Below are positions 1 to 9,059 of a DNA stretch of 64,000 bases, in pieces. The stretch is taken from the NCBI GenBank assembly GCA_016709025.1, contig JADJEQ010000047.1:1-64000 (forward strand), in the 5' to 3' direction. The notes below the pieces were generated by a model that was not told the origin of the DNA, searched no databases, and was given only the letters and a program-made list of their open reading frames with translations. Within the stretch, counting starts at the first letter, position 1, and the number at the start of each line of letters is the position of its first letter. This DNA is from Bacteroidales bacterium (lineage in GTDB: Bacteria; Bacteroidota; Bacteroidia; Bacteroidales; Lentimicrobiaceae). A program made the translations under genes and the position numbers.

Positions 1-324
1 TTCTATTATGTTATACCCATGTATCCCGGCGATGATCTGTTGCCGTTTATATATGTGTTTGAGAAAAATGGAGAGATAATTGATAAATCAGGCTTATTTG
101 TTGGAAAATACGGAAATGATTGCGGATGCTATACTTATGGATATACAACGATTAGCAAGAGCTTGAAAATATTCACACAGGATTCTGCTGCAGTTTATTT
201 CTGCGATTCCATTGGCAATGAATTCAGGGATTCTCTTTCAGTATATATCAGTTCGCAGGAGATGGTCATTTTGAGCAACGGAAAAGTTAAACAAGAGAAA
301 GTTGTCGAAAGAATTATTAAATAG
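1..324 (+). CDS. Hypothetical protein, C-terminal part (5' end outside window)
   Basis: The reading frame is open from the first base of the window and stops at 322-324, giving 107 residues. The ATG at 19 lies inside this open frame, so the true start is probably upstream of the window. The visible part is a soluble, mixed beta-type sequence rich in Tyr, Gly and Asp, with a CGCYTYGY stretch and no membrane segment. I recognise no family. It is followed directly by a long low-complexity region, so nothing in the context suggests a function. Codon use looks normal for a gene, which is the main reason for keeping it. Confidence 0.5.
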   Translation, partial: FYYVIPMYPGDDLLPFIYVFEKNGEIIDKSGLFVGKYGNDCGCYTYGYTTISKSLKIFTQDSAAVYFCDSIGNEFRDSLSVYISSQEMVILSNGKVKQEKVVERIIK

Positions 325-419
325 TAGTTTGGCTAAATGTGTTTACCCTTTTGAGGATAGATGGCTTCCAATGGTTATCACATATTGTAAAGTCCTGAAA
401 AACAGGTATTCCCGTGCTC

Positions 420-1640
420 CGGTTTATTTGCTGATTAGCCAATTAGCAGATTTAGGATTTCGGATTGCAGATTGCCGATTTCGGATTTCTTACATCTTAC
501 CTGTTACTTCGTTCATCCGACCTCTGACCTCTGACCTCTGACCTCCGACCTCCGACTTCGGATTTCGGATTGCTGTTAAATGGTTTACCTTCAGTGAACT
601 CCGCTTCGCTCCGGTTCTGGTTACTGGTAGCTGATTTCTGATAGCTGGTAGCTGGTAGCTGGTTTCTACCCTCTCACCCACAGTTAACACCACTATTCCT
701 CTCTTCGTCACTCAGCCACTCTGTCTTCGTCTAAAAGTCCTCCCGGTCTCTTGCTCTCACTTACTCCCCTTCTCCATGTTCCCCCGCCTTCACTTCGTTG
801 CTGCGGGCAGGCTTGTATCATTGCATTTTCGGATTGTTTCGCCCTTTCAGGGCTTTATTTTCTTTTTGGTTTGAGTATCCATGGGCTTCGCTTCGCTTCA
901 CCCATGGTTATGATGTTACGCCCTTTCAGGGCTTCCCCTTTTCTCATAGTCGCTTCCCCTTGTCGCGCTGGTTCGCAGTCTTCCTTTTACTTCTTACTTC
1001 CTTCATCTGACCTACGACTTTCAATTTGGATTTACCTTCGGTGAACTCTCCCGCAAAAGTTTGCTGGGCAGGCGCTCCGCTCCGGTTCGGATTTCGGATT
1101 GAAGATTTCTGGTTGACTCTTTTTCTGACTCGTCACCCCTTCACCTCTTCACTCCTTCCCTCACTCCCTCTCTCAAACCTCTCCATCACTTCATCTCTCA
1201 GTCATCTTCTTACCTCTTACCTCTGACCTCTGACTTCTGACTTCTGACCTCTGACTTCTGACTTCTGACTTCAAATTTCAGATTGCTGGTAACTGGTAAC
1301 TGGTAACTGGTTACTGGTTTCTGGTTTTTCCCCTTTTCACCCATTCTCCCCTTCCCTCACTCCATCTCTCCCTCTCCTAAACCTCCCACTCACTCCGTCA
1401 TTTCGTCTCTTAGTCTCTTCGTCCCTCAGTCCCACCGTCATCTTCTTACCTCTTACCTCTTACTTCTTACTTCCCGTCCCCCGTCCCCCTTCCCTCACTC
1501 CATCTCTCCCTCTCCTAAACCTCCCACTCACTCCGTCATTTCGTCTCTTAGTCTCTTCGTCCCTCAGTCCCACCGTCATCTTCTTACCTCTTACTTCTTA
1601 CTTCCCGTCCCCTGTCCCTGTCCCTCGTCCCTTTCTTTTT
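420..1640. repeat. Low-complexity repeat island, mostly heptamers
   Basis: More than 1.2 kb without a credible gene. It is made of pyrimidine-rich phrases repeated with a 7-bp period, such as CTCTGAC, TTCTGAC, GTAACTG and TTACCTC, with shorter relics of a CTTCGGTGAACTC phrase. Open frames inside it are artefacts of the simple sequence: they are rich in Ser, Leu, Thr and Pro and have no recognisable domain. The same word types recur in the islands at 3.2, 6.4-7.4, 10.3, 12.6, 36.2, 54.3 and 59.2 kb. Confidence 0.85.
1348..1594. repeat. Near-identical direct repeat of about 110 bp (offset 138 bp)
   Basis: The segment 1348-1456 reappears almost unchanged at 1486-1594. Both begin with CCCCTTCCCTCACTCC and end with CTTCTTACCTCTTAC. 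This is a duplication inside the low-complexity island and shows it grows by copying long blocks as well as by 7-bp slippage. Confidence 0.85.
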
Positions 1641-1680
1641 AAATAAAAACACCCGGAATTCACAATGAAACCCCGGGAGT
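1640..1680 (-). terminator. Probable terminator of mrp-nfu
   Basis: On the minus strand, just after the nfu stop, ACTCCCGG pairs with CCGGGTGT (one G-T pair) around an AT-rich loop and is followed by a run of five T. This fits an intrinsic terminator for the nfu transcript. Confidence 0.55.
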
Positions 1681-1705
1681 TAATCAAATAGATTATTCTA
1701 TTCTG

Positions 1706-1951
1706 CTACAAATTCAGCGCTTCCACGGATTTAATTTCCGGCAGCGCTTTTTTCACTGCTTCTTCTACTCCGTTTTTCAGGGTCATCCGGCTGAAAGGGC
1801 AGGAGCCGCATGAGCCCTGGAGCTCAACATTTACAGTGTTATCATCGGTCAGCTCAACAAAGCTGATATCGCCTCCATCGGCCTGAAGATAAGGCCTGAT
1901 CTGTTCAATGATGTTTTTAACCTTTACGGTCAGTTCTTCGCGGTTCGACAT
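1706..1951 (-). CDS. NifU-like Fe-S scaffold/carrier protein (Nfu)
   Basis: Eighty-one residues forming a stand-alone NifU C-terminal domain. The GSCGSCPFS segment carries the conserved CxxC that binds a bridging [4Fe-4S] cluster between two subunits, and IEQIRPYLQADGGDI matches the family's N-terminal helix and DGGD turn. Proteins of this family assemble or hand over Fe-S clusters in the cytoplasm. It lies 28 bp downstream of the Mrp ATPase gene on the same strand, so the two are probably co-transcribed, which fits a joint role in Fe-S cluster delivery. Length is typical for single-domain Nfu proteins. Start ATG at 1951. Confidence 0.93.
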   Translation of the reverse strand: MSNREELTVKVKNIIEQIRPYLQADGGDISFVELTDDNTVNVELQGSCGSCPFSRMTLKNGVEEAVKKALPEIKSVEALNL

Positions 1952-1979
1952 AGTGTTTATTTTATTGTTAATTAGCTGG

Positions 1980-3080
1980 TTACTTGTTTATTTCAACAAT
2001 TTTAGTTGCTTCGATAGTTGCATTTCTGATGGCCACCTGCTGGGCTGTTTTCTCGGCCAGTTGCCTGAATGCTTCCGAAACCGGAGAGCTGAAATCAAGG
2101 GCAATGGGGCTGCCATTGTCGCCTGATTCGCGAATGCTTTGAACCAGGGGTATCTGACCAAGCAAAGGTATATTATGTTCTTCGGCCAGTCTTTTTCCAC
2201 CTTCCTTCCCAAAAATATAATACTTGTTATCCGGGAGTTCGGCAGGGGTGAACCACGACATGTTTTCAATCAGTCCGAGGACAGGTACATTGATATTTTC
2301 CTGGGTAAACATGCCAATGGCCTTGCGTGCATCGGCCAGGGCAACTTCCTGTGGAGTGGTTACGATGCAAACTCCTGTTACCGGCAGTTGCTGCACAATG
2401 GTCAGGTGGATGTCGCCGGTTCCGGGGGGCATGTCGATGACCATGTAATCAAGTTCACCCCAATCGGCCTCGCTGAAAAGCTGCGTGAGCGCATTGCTGG
2501 CCATCGGGCCGCGCCATACCAGGGCTTTGGCAGGATCAACAAAAAAGCCGACAGACAGAATGCTGATGCCGTGTTTTTTAATCGGTACAACCAGGGTTTT
2601 ACCGTCTTTTTCAATCCCTGATGGTTTTGTGTTCACCTCATTGAACATGAGCGGGACCGACGGACCATAAATATCCGCATCGATCAGGCCAACTTTTGCT
2701 CCGGTGCGGGCAAGGGCTACCGCCAGGTTGGCTGCTATGGTCGATTTTCCCACACCACCTTTGCCTGAAGCCACTGCGATTATATTTTTAACACCTTGTA
2801 AGAGAGGCTGTTTATCTGCACGGCGTGTAGTAACTTTCGAGGTCATATCAATCGTGACTTCAGCCCAGGGATCAACCAGTTGCTGTATAGCAGTGATGCA
2901 ATCCTGTTTGATTTTATCTTTCAACGGACAAGCCGGCGTAGTAAGTACAACCTTGAATGAAACTTTGTTTCCGTCGACCTGCACCTCCTCTATCATGTTG
3001 AGAGTCACCAGGTCGCGGTGGAGATCCGGATCCTGAACCGTGCGCAATGCATTGATAATGTTATCTTTGGTAATAGACAT
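1980..3080 (-). CDS. mrp: Mrp/ApbC-type P-loop ATPase, Fe-S cluster carrier
   Basis: A 366-residue protein with an N-terminal MIP18/DUF59 domain (about residues 1-80, with TPACPLKD) and a ParA/MinD-like ATPase domain. The deviant Walker A GKGGVGKS is at residues 106-113 and DMPPGTGD is the later nucleotide-binding motif. Mrp proteins carry and transfer [4Fe-4S] clusters in the cytoplasm. The CxxC found near the C-terminus of many Mrp proteins is absent: the corresponding segment reads ENMSWFTPAELPDNKYY, as I recall for Bacteroidota homologs. First gene of an operon with nfu 28 bp downstream. Upstream is a repeat-rich intergenic region shared with the divergent fic gene. Confidence 0.95.
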   Translation of the reverse strand: MSITKDNIINALRTVQDPDLHRDLVTLNMIEEVQVDGNKVSFKVVLTTPACPLKDKIKQDCITAIQQLVDPWAEVTIDMTSKVTTRRADKQPLLQGVKNIIAVASGKGGVGKSTIAANLAVALARTGAKVGLIDADIYGPSVPLMFNEVNTKPSGIEKDGKTLVVPIKKHGISILSVGFFVDPAKALVWRGPMASNALTQLFSEADWGELDYMVIDMPPGTGDIHLTIVQQLPVTGVCIVTTPQEVALADARKAIGMFTQENINVPVLGLIENMSWFTPAELPDNKYYIFGKEGGKRLAEEHNIPLLGQIPLVQSIRESGDNGSPIALDFSSPVSEAFRQLAEKTAQQVAIRNATIEATKIVEINK

Positions 3081-3214
3081 GGTAGTTGAGTCTGTGTTAA
3101 TTTAGATTTGGTAAAGATAAGATTATTTTAAAACTCAAGCTTAAAGTCTAAAGTCAAAGTAAGAAATTCTATAGAGTTAAGCAGTTCAGTGGTGAGTAAT
3201 TGGTATTCAAGATT

Positions 3215-3275
3215 CGGAAGTCGGAGGTCAGAGGTCAGAGGTCAGAAGTCAGAAGTCAGAAGTCAGAAGTAAGAC
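3215..3275. repeat. Short heptamer tandem repeat (GTCAGAG / GTCAGAA)
   Basis: About seven tandem copies of a 7-bp unit, first GTCAGAG then GTCAGAA, in the mrp-fic intergenic region. It is the reverse complement of the CTCTGAC/TTCTGAC words seen in the large islands. Confidence 0.85.
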
Positions 3276-3365
3276 ATGTAAGATCTACTACTTATTCTGC
3301 ATTCTACATTTGTTATTTGTCATTCGTTAATCGTCATTCGTAATTCCTTCTAATAGGCTGGTTTA

Positions 3366-3520
3366 CCTGTCAAAAATCCAGCTAATTTGACAGATGAGGT
3401 TTTTGCTGTCAAATTTTGATGGATTTTTTTCAAAAAGTCAAAAAATGAATAAAAATGACAGTGCTTTAAAATAAATGTCAAAATTATTGTAATTTTGACA
3501 AAAACAAATTTGTATGTCAA
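3366..3520 (+). promoter_or_regulatory. Operator array of TGTCAAA motifs upstream of fic
   Basis: Seven TGTCAAA/TTTGACA or near-identical motifs lie within about 150 bp and end at the fic start codon. Two pairs form palindromes: AATTTGACAG (3384-3393) with CTGTCAAATT (3406-3415), and a perfect one with 11-bp arms and a TTG spacer at 3476-3500, ending 13 bp before the ATG. A further TGTCAAA overlaps the first codons of fic. The layout suggests a repressor bound cooperatively across the promoter. The winged-helix-like C-terminus of the Fic protein makes autoregulation plausible, but that is inference. Confidence 0.6.
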
Positions 3521-4631
3521 ATCCTATCGCTTACGACCGAAACGTGCCTTATAATGGTTTACCCTTATTACCGCCTCCGGATGATGAAATTGTAACTATT
3601 GAAATTCTGCAGGGAGTAAACAAAGCAAATAAGGCATTGGCCGAACTAAAAGGGCTTTCCAAAAAACTTCCGAATCAATCAATGCTTGTAAATACCATCA
3701 CGCTCAGGGAGGCAAAAGCAAGTTCTGAGATTGAGAATATTTTCACAACGGATGATGAACTGTATCGTGAACTTTCTGGAGATGATACCTCATTAAAAGG
3801 AAATGCAAAAGAAGTTTTAAGGTATCGACAGGCTCTTTGGGATGGATTTAAAAGAATAAAATCTACCGGTCAATTTGATCTGGAGTTAATGATAAATATG
3901 TATCGTGAGATCAAGAAAGTTACAGATGGAATCAGACCTCCTCAAACGGAAACTACCATACAGAAAAGAGGAAGTGGCACTTTGGTCGGGACGGTTGTGT
4001 ACACGCCGCCGAGGGAGAAAAGGTAATTGAAGAAAAACTTGAAAACCTGATAAAATACCTGAATGATGATCATAAATATCCATATGATCCGCTTATAAAA
4101 CTTGCAGTTTCCCACTATCAATTTGAGGCCATACATCCCTTCCGTGATGGCAATGGGAGAGCGGGCAGAGTGCTGAGTTTATTACTTATAATTAATAAAG
4201 GGTTGCTTGATGTTCCGATTCTTTACCTGAGTGCATATATTATCAATAATAAAGATGATTACTATGCATACCTGAATAAAGTCACTACACGAAAAAAATG
4301 GAAGGATTGGGTTTTGTATATGCTCAAAGCAGTTGAGGAAACATCGCTATTTACAATAAACAGAATAAATGAGATTGATAATTTGTTCCAGCGAACGCTT
4401 GATTTGGTTAAACTGAAGCTGCCCCACATACCCCGGGAGGTCGTTGAAATAATCTTTGAACAACCTTATGTCAGGCCAAAAAGACTGCTATCTGAAAATA
4501 TAAGAAGCATCAACACCGCCAAGAAGTATCTGACAGAGCTTGGAAAAACCGGGGTCCTGGTTCCCCAAAAAGTCGGGAAGGAAGTTATTTATCTAAACAT
4601 TGACCTGTTTAACTTACTGTCCGAAAGCTGA
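3514..4631 (+). pseudogene. Fic/DOC family AMP-transferase, interrupted by a frameshift
   Basis: Two consecutive reading frames together encode one Fic protein of about 372 residues, the usual size. The first (3514-4026) has a Fic N-terminal domain with the inhibitory-helix motif SSEIEN, which fits (S/T)xxxE(G/N). After an apparent one-base deletion near 4010, in a CCGCCG run, the second frame carries the active-site loop HPFRDGNGRAGR (4134-4169) with catalytic His, and a C-terminal winged-helix-like segment ending at 4631. Fic enzymes transfer AMP from ATP to hydroxyl side chains of target proteins, and this arrangement is common in toxin-antitoxin or self-inhibited forms. A sequencing error in the GC run would restore one intact gene; otherwise it is inactive, because the catalytic motif lies after the stop. 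Confidence 0.85.
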
Positions 4632-4699
4632 CCAGTCTTTAACTTCATATTCCCTGTTTTTGTAAACCGAATGGATATTGAACTCTCCAATGCAGGAGA

Positions 4700-6346
4700 T
4701 TACTTCTTTCCGGTTGTTCTCTCCAGCTCCTTCAGGTTCTCCAGTTTCTTCTTTGCCAGGAAACTGCTGATATCGCCGAAATGTTCTTTCACCTGTTTGT
4801 TGCCGAATTCGAATACCTTGCCAACCAATCCATCGAGGAAATCGCGGTCGTGTGAGACCAGGATCAGGGTGCCGTCGTAATCCTGCAAGGCACTTTTCAG
4901 GATGTCTTTGGTCTTCATGTCGAGGTGATTGGTCGGCTCGTCGAGGATGAGCAGGTTTACCGGTTCGAGCAACAGTTTGATCATGGCCAGCCGGGTGCGT
5001 TCTCCGCCTGAAAGCACTTTAACTTTTTTGTCCCAGCTGTCACCACCAAACATAAACGCGCCCAGGATATCCCTGATTTTTGTCCGGATATCTCCTTTGG
5101 CGACATCGTCGATCGTTTGAAAAACTGTAATTTCTTCATTGAGCAACGAAGCTTCGTTCTGGGCAAAATAGCCGATCATGGTGTTGTGACCGAGACTAAG
5201 TTTACCGTCATAACCGGTTTCACCCATGATGCATTTCACCAGGGTGGATTTACCTTCGCCGTTTTTACCTACAAAAGCAACCCGTTCACCACGCTGTATG
5301 TTAAATGAAGCATTCGAGAAAACAAGGTGTTCGTCGTAACGCTTCGACAATCCATCCAGGATAACCGGGTAGGTCCCTGAACGGGGCGACGGCGGGAATT
5401 TCAGCCGCAACGCGGAATTGTCCTCTTCGTCAACCTCCAGGATTTCAAGTTTCTCCAGCATTTTCACCCGCGACTGCACCTGGTTTGTTTTCGAGAAGGT
5501 GCCCCTGAAGCGGTCGATGAATTCCTGGTTGTCGGTGATGAATTTCTGTTGTTCGTCGAACTGCTTCTGTTGTTGCTCCCTGCGTTCAGCGCGCAATTGC
5601 AGGTAGGTGGAATAGTTAACCTTATAATCGTAAATCCTGCCCATGGTTACTTCAATGGTGCGGGTAGTGATGTTATCCACGAAAGCCTTGTCGTGCGAAA
5701 TCACGATCACCGCTTTGGCGCTGTTGATCAGGAAATCTTCAAACCACTGTATTGACTCAATGTCCATGTGGTTGGTAGGCTCATCCAGAAGAATCAGATC
5801 GGGTTTCTGTAAAAGGATTTTAGCCAGTTCGATGCGCATACGCCACCCGCCGCTGAATTCACCCGTTGGGCGGGTAAAGTCCTCGCGCAGAAAACCAAGC
5901 CCGATCAATATCTTTTCAACTTCTGCATCGTAGTTGATCTCTTCGATGGAATAGAATTTTTCACTGAGGGTAGAAACCTGTTCAATCAGTTCATAGTATT
6001 CAGCCGATTCATAATCTGTTCGTGAAGAGAGTTGAAGGTTCAGGTCTTCAATTTCCTTTTCCATTAAATGAATATTGGAAAAAGCCTGGGCAGCCTCTTC
6101 AAATACTGTCCGGCTGTCTTCGGTTAGCAGATGCTGTGGAAGGTAGGCAATCACCGCATCTGTTGGCGCTGAAATCTTGCCACGTGAAGGAGTTTTAACT
6201 CCGGCAATGATTTTGAGCAGGGTAGACTTGCCTGCGCCGTTCTTTCCCATTACTGCAATCCTGTCCTTTTCGTTGATTGCAAATGAAATGTCCTTAAAAA
6301 GGGTGGTCCCTCCAAACTCTACTGTAAGCCCGTCAACTGAAATCAT
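4700..6346 (-). CDS. ABC-F family ATP-binding protein
   Basis: A 548-residue soluble protein with two ABC ATPase domains in tandem and no membrane segments. Each half has Walker A (GKNGAGKS near residue 35; GKNGEGKS near 347), a signature (GEFSGGWRMR; LSGGERTR) and Walker B with DEPTNH(M/L)D. The domains are joined by a charged helical linker (about residues 230-300), the P-site tRNA interaction motif of the family. ABC-F proteins act on the ribosome as translation factors or in antibiotic protection. The sequence looks like a housekeeping member, but substrate cannot be told from it. It is convergent with fic, 68 bp away. The start at 6346 follows a repeat island, so its promoter may lie inside repetitive sequence. 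Confidence 0.95.
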   Translation of the reverse strand: MISVDGLTVEFGGTTLFKDISFAINEKDRIAVMGKNGAGKSTLLKIIAGVKTPSRGKISAPTDAVIAYLPQHLLTEDSRTVFEEAAQAFSNIHLMEKEIEDLNLQLSSRTDYESAEYYELIEQVSTLSEKFYSIEEINYDAEVEKILIGLGFLREDFTRPTGEFSGGWRMRIELAKILLQKPDLILLDEPTNHMDIESIQWFEDFLINSAKAVIVISHDKAFVDNITTRTIEVTMGRIYDYKVNYSTYLQLRAERREQQQKQFDEQQKFITDNQEFIDRFRGTFSKTNQVQSRVKMLEKLEILEVDEEDNSALRLKFPPSPRSGTYPVILDGLSKRYDEHLVFSNASFNIQRGERVAFVGKNGEGKSTLVKCIMGETGYDGKLSLGHNTMIGYFAQNEASLLNEEITVFQTIDDVAKGDIRTKIRDILGAFMFGGDSWDKKVKVLSGGERTRLAMIKLLLEPVNLLILDEPTNHLDMKTKDILKSALQDYDGTLILVSHDRDFLDGLVGKVFEFGNKQVKEHFGDISSFLAKKKLENLKELERTTGKK

Positions 6347-6399
6347 CCTGTTTTTTTAGTGAGGTGCAAAGATACCGGATTTAGGACTTGGTTTGGAAG

Positions 6400-7410
6400 T
6401 GGAAGGATTTCGGATTTCCAAAGAAGAGACAAGGGGACCAGGGGAGTGGGAGACAAGGGGAGCGAAGAAGGGACGAGGGCCCCGGGGGGGGGGGCGGGCA
6501 TCGTGCCTAATTTTAGATTGCTGATTTTGGAATGCTGATTTCGGAATGCTGGAATGTTGGAATAATGGAATGATGGAATGATGGAATGGAAAGAATGGCT
6601 AGTACAGACGCGATGCCCGCGTCTCAATTTCTGATTTCTGATTTTATTCTCCCTTGTTACTTGTTACTGGTTTCTGACTTCTGGTTTCTGACATCTGACT
6701 TCAGACCTCTGACTTCATTTCTTACTTCTTACATCTTACTTCCTACCTCATATTTCGGATTTCGGAATAATGGAATAATGGAATAATGGAATAATGGAAT
6801 AATGAAATAATGAAATAATGGAAATGGTATAATGGAATAATGGATGAATGGAATAACGTAATCTAACTTTTCGTAAAAAGAATGGTTAGTACAGACGCGA
6901 TGCTCGCGTCTCAATTTCTGATTTCGGATTTTATTCTCCCTTATTACTTGTTACTGGTTTCTGACTTCTGGTTTCTGACGTCTGACTTCAGACCTCTGAC
7001 TTCATTTCTTACTTCTTACATCTTACTTCCTACCTCATATTTCGGATTTCGGATTACTGGATGTTGGTTTCTGGTTTCTGGTTTCTGGTTTCTGGTTACT
7101 GGTTACTGGATTGCTGATTTACCTTCGGTGAATTCCTCTTCACTCCGGTTCGGATTTGGATTTACCTTCGGTGAACTCCACCGCAAAAGTGTGCTGGGCA
7201 GGATTCGCTCCGGTTCGGGTTTCAAATTATGGACAAGGGGACATGCCTGCCCACCGGGCCAGCGTTCAGGCGGGGAGAATGGGAGACAATGAGTTTCGGA
7301 TTACTTTTTACTTCCTACTTCTTACATCTTATTTCTTGCTTCAGGCCTCTGACTACCGACCTCCGACTTCTGACAATGGAATGATGGAAGAATTGAAAAA
7401 TGGGATAGAA
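6400..7410. repeat. Second large low-complexity repeat island
   Basis: About 1 kb without a credible gene between abc-f and the membrane protein at 7639. It contains an 11-G run at 6484-6494, tandem octamers TGGAATAA (about 6765-6845), TTCTGAC, TTACTTC and GGTTTCT-type heptamers, and copies of the CTTCGGTGAA phrase also present at 0.6 and 1.0 kb. Open frames inside are low-complexity artefacts. Confidence 0.85.
6594..7053. repeat. Direct repeat of about 173 bp with an internal hairpin
   Basis: Positions 6594-6766 are repeated with few changes at 6881-7053. Each copy begins with AATGG(C/T)TAGTACAGACGCG and contains the inverted repeat AGACGCG / CGCGTCT, followed by the heptamer-rich phrases. 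The hairpin-headed unit looks like the copying unit of this island. Confidence 0.85.
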
Positions 7411-7578
7411 TGATTAGCCCGCTTTGCCGAGTCACGGGAATTGCAGGGAGATGAGCGACAGAGTCCTGAATTGGCATATCACTGTTGAAGTTTATGTCAT
7501 TTAACCATCCATTTTAAACTTTCATCTGCTCAAAACAGTCTTTCACCCCTTTTTATTTTTAAACAAAAGGAAGCAAAT

Positions 7579-7586
7579 TAATTTTG
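7579..7586 (+). promoter_or_regulatory. Possible -7 box for the 7639 gene
   Basis: TAATTTTG fits the Bacteroidota -7 consensus TAnnTTTG and lies 53 bp before the ATG at 7639. The -33 region is only a T-rich stretch, so support is moderate. Confidence 0.35.
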
Positions 7587-7638
7587 CCGGGCAAATAATC
7601 TATCTCCATTTTAAGGGTTTTAAACAATCATCTGTATT

Positions 7639-8553
7639 ATGAACAGGAAACAACTTTTGTCATTGACAGGTCGCTTTTTATTACTGCTGATGCTGTATTA
7701 TATCTTTTTCATTGCAGGATCTTCTGCTGTAGCTTCATTCTTGCCGGATACCAACTCAGAGCCGGGCCTGGTATCTGCAGGAGCCGGTATATTAATTGTC
7801 GGGGTGGTCAATACATTGATTGTTATGGCTTTGGTTTTAAGTTCACGTTGGAGTGGACTTAAGCTGATGATTGGTTTGTCGCTGGCCTATTATGGCGCCG
7901 TGACCTTTATTATGCAGATTGAAACCTGGTATTTTTTATCAGACATCACTGTTAATGCTGCGCTTCTGCCACGGCTTTTTCTGATGGGGATGCCGGTGGC
8001 TTTTCTATACATCCCGCTTGCGGTTTGGATTCTCGGCAAAGGCCGGGCCGCGGAAGTTTCCTTAAGGAAGGAAGTACTGCAAATGTCTTTCACGGAATGG
8101 TTCTGGAAGTTGAGCCTGATCGCATTGATCTACATAACATTATATTGGCTGGCGGGCTATTATATAGCCTGGCAGAACCCTGATCTGCGCAGCTTTTACG
8201 GAAGTCCGGGAGAAATCGTGCCTTTCTGGAAACATACTGCCAATACCCTTCACAGTGACCCATGGCTCTTTCCTTTCCAGGTTTTGAGGGCAATGCTTTG
8301 GACGCTCTGCGCTATACCGGTAATCAGGGGGTCAGGGCTTAATTTCACAGGAACTGCTCTTCTGGTGGGTGTTTTCTTTAGCCTCCCGCAAAATCTGGGT
8401 CATATTATCGAAAATCCGCTTTTACCAATTGCCAGTGTCCGCCTGAGCCATCTTATTGAGACAGCATCTTCTACCTTTCTTTTTGGGTTTATGATAACCA
8501 TTTTACTTCAATACAAGCCGGAATTTCCAAAGGGAAATGAAAGTATCAGTTAA
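7639..8553 (+). CDS. Polytopic membrane protein of unknown function
   Basis: A 304-residue protein with about seven hydrophobic segments (near residues 10-32, 46-66, 74-92, 107-128, 153-173, 210-230 and 275-295), so an inner-membrane protein. No catalytic motif, transporter signature or cofactor site is evident, and I cannot assign a family. It stands alone between a repeat island and the AraC gene at 9060, with a possible TAATTTTG -7 box 53 bp upstream. The composition is typical coding sequence and clearly distinct from the surrounding repeats. Confidence 0.8.
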   Translation: MNRKQLLSLTGRFLLLLMLYYIFFIAGSSAVASFLPDTNSEPGLVSAGAGILIVGVVNTLIVMALVLSSRWSGLKLMIGLSLAYYGAVTFIMQIETWYFLSDITVNAALLPRLFLMGMPVAFLYIPLAVWILGKGRAAEVSLRKEVLQMSFTEWFWKLSLIALIYITLYWLAGYYIAWQNPDLRSFYGSPGEIVPFWKHTANTLHSDPWLFPFQVLRAMLWTLCAIPVIRGSGLNFTGTALLVGVFFSLPQNLGHIIENPLLPIASVRLSHLIETASSTFLFGFMITILLQYKPEFPKGNESIS

Positions 8554-9059
8554 TACAGCCCTGTTTTTTCTGAAATCGACTTTACCTTTTTAACAAGCTG
8601 ATCATTTCTTGAATTGCATTTTTATTCGACCGGCCGGATAAGTTACCCCCGGTTTATTTTACAGGTGGCGCTGTCACCAATGATTATATTATCAAATATT
8701 TTCTATGGATATTTTCAATGCCTGATCAGTTGTTTAACAAGCATGACTAATTAAACGATGATTTATGAATCCCGCCCGGATGCAGTTCAAAATTGAGGAT
8801 ATCAGGCTTTGTCGCTTGTTATGCTGATCTGCGGGAACCATTCTTAATACTGATACATAGCAACATATTTCAGGTAATTTTTATATATTTGTATTACTGA
8901 CTCATATTTCATAATTATCCGGGAATTGCATGACCGATTCCTGATTCAGGCTTTTTGTATGATCGGATATGATTATAAAGGAAAGCCTGAAAGACATGAA
9001 ACATATGAAGCATTTAACCAGTCATTGGGTCATGCAGATATGTATGTTTCGACAATAAA
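8554..9059. other. Intergenic region upstream of the first AraC gene
   Basis: About 500 bp without an open frame worth calling. A TATATTTG sequence (8884-8891) fits a -7 box and could start a leader of about 170 nt for the AraC gene. No copy of the 65-bp AraC-type module is present here. Confidence 0.4.

Noticed and set aside
420..1640. Open frames of 60-100 codons in the first repeat island
   Set aside because: They consist of simple-sequence translation (Ser, Leu, Thr, Pro), overlap each other in several frames, and follow the 7-bp repeat phase; no domain or signal peptide.
2139..2621. 160-codon plus-strand frame opposite mrp
   Set aside because: It is the complement of strongly conserved mrp sequence and encodes nothing recognisable.
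6343..7413. Open frames of up to 136 codons in the second repeat island
   Set aside because: Same low-complexity character; two of them are duplicates because the DNA itself is directly repeated.
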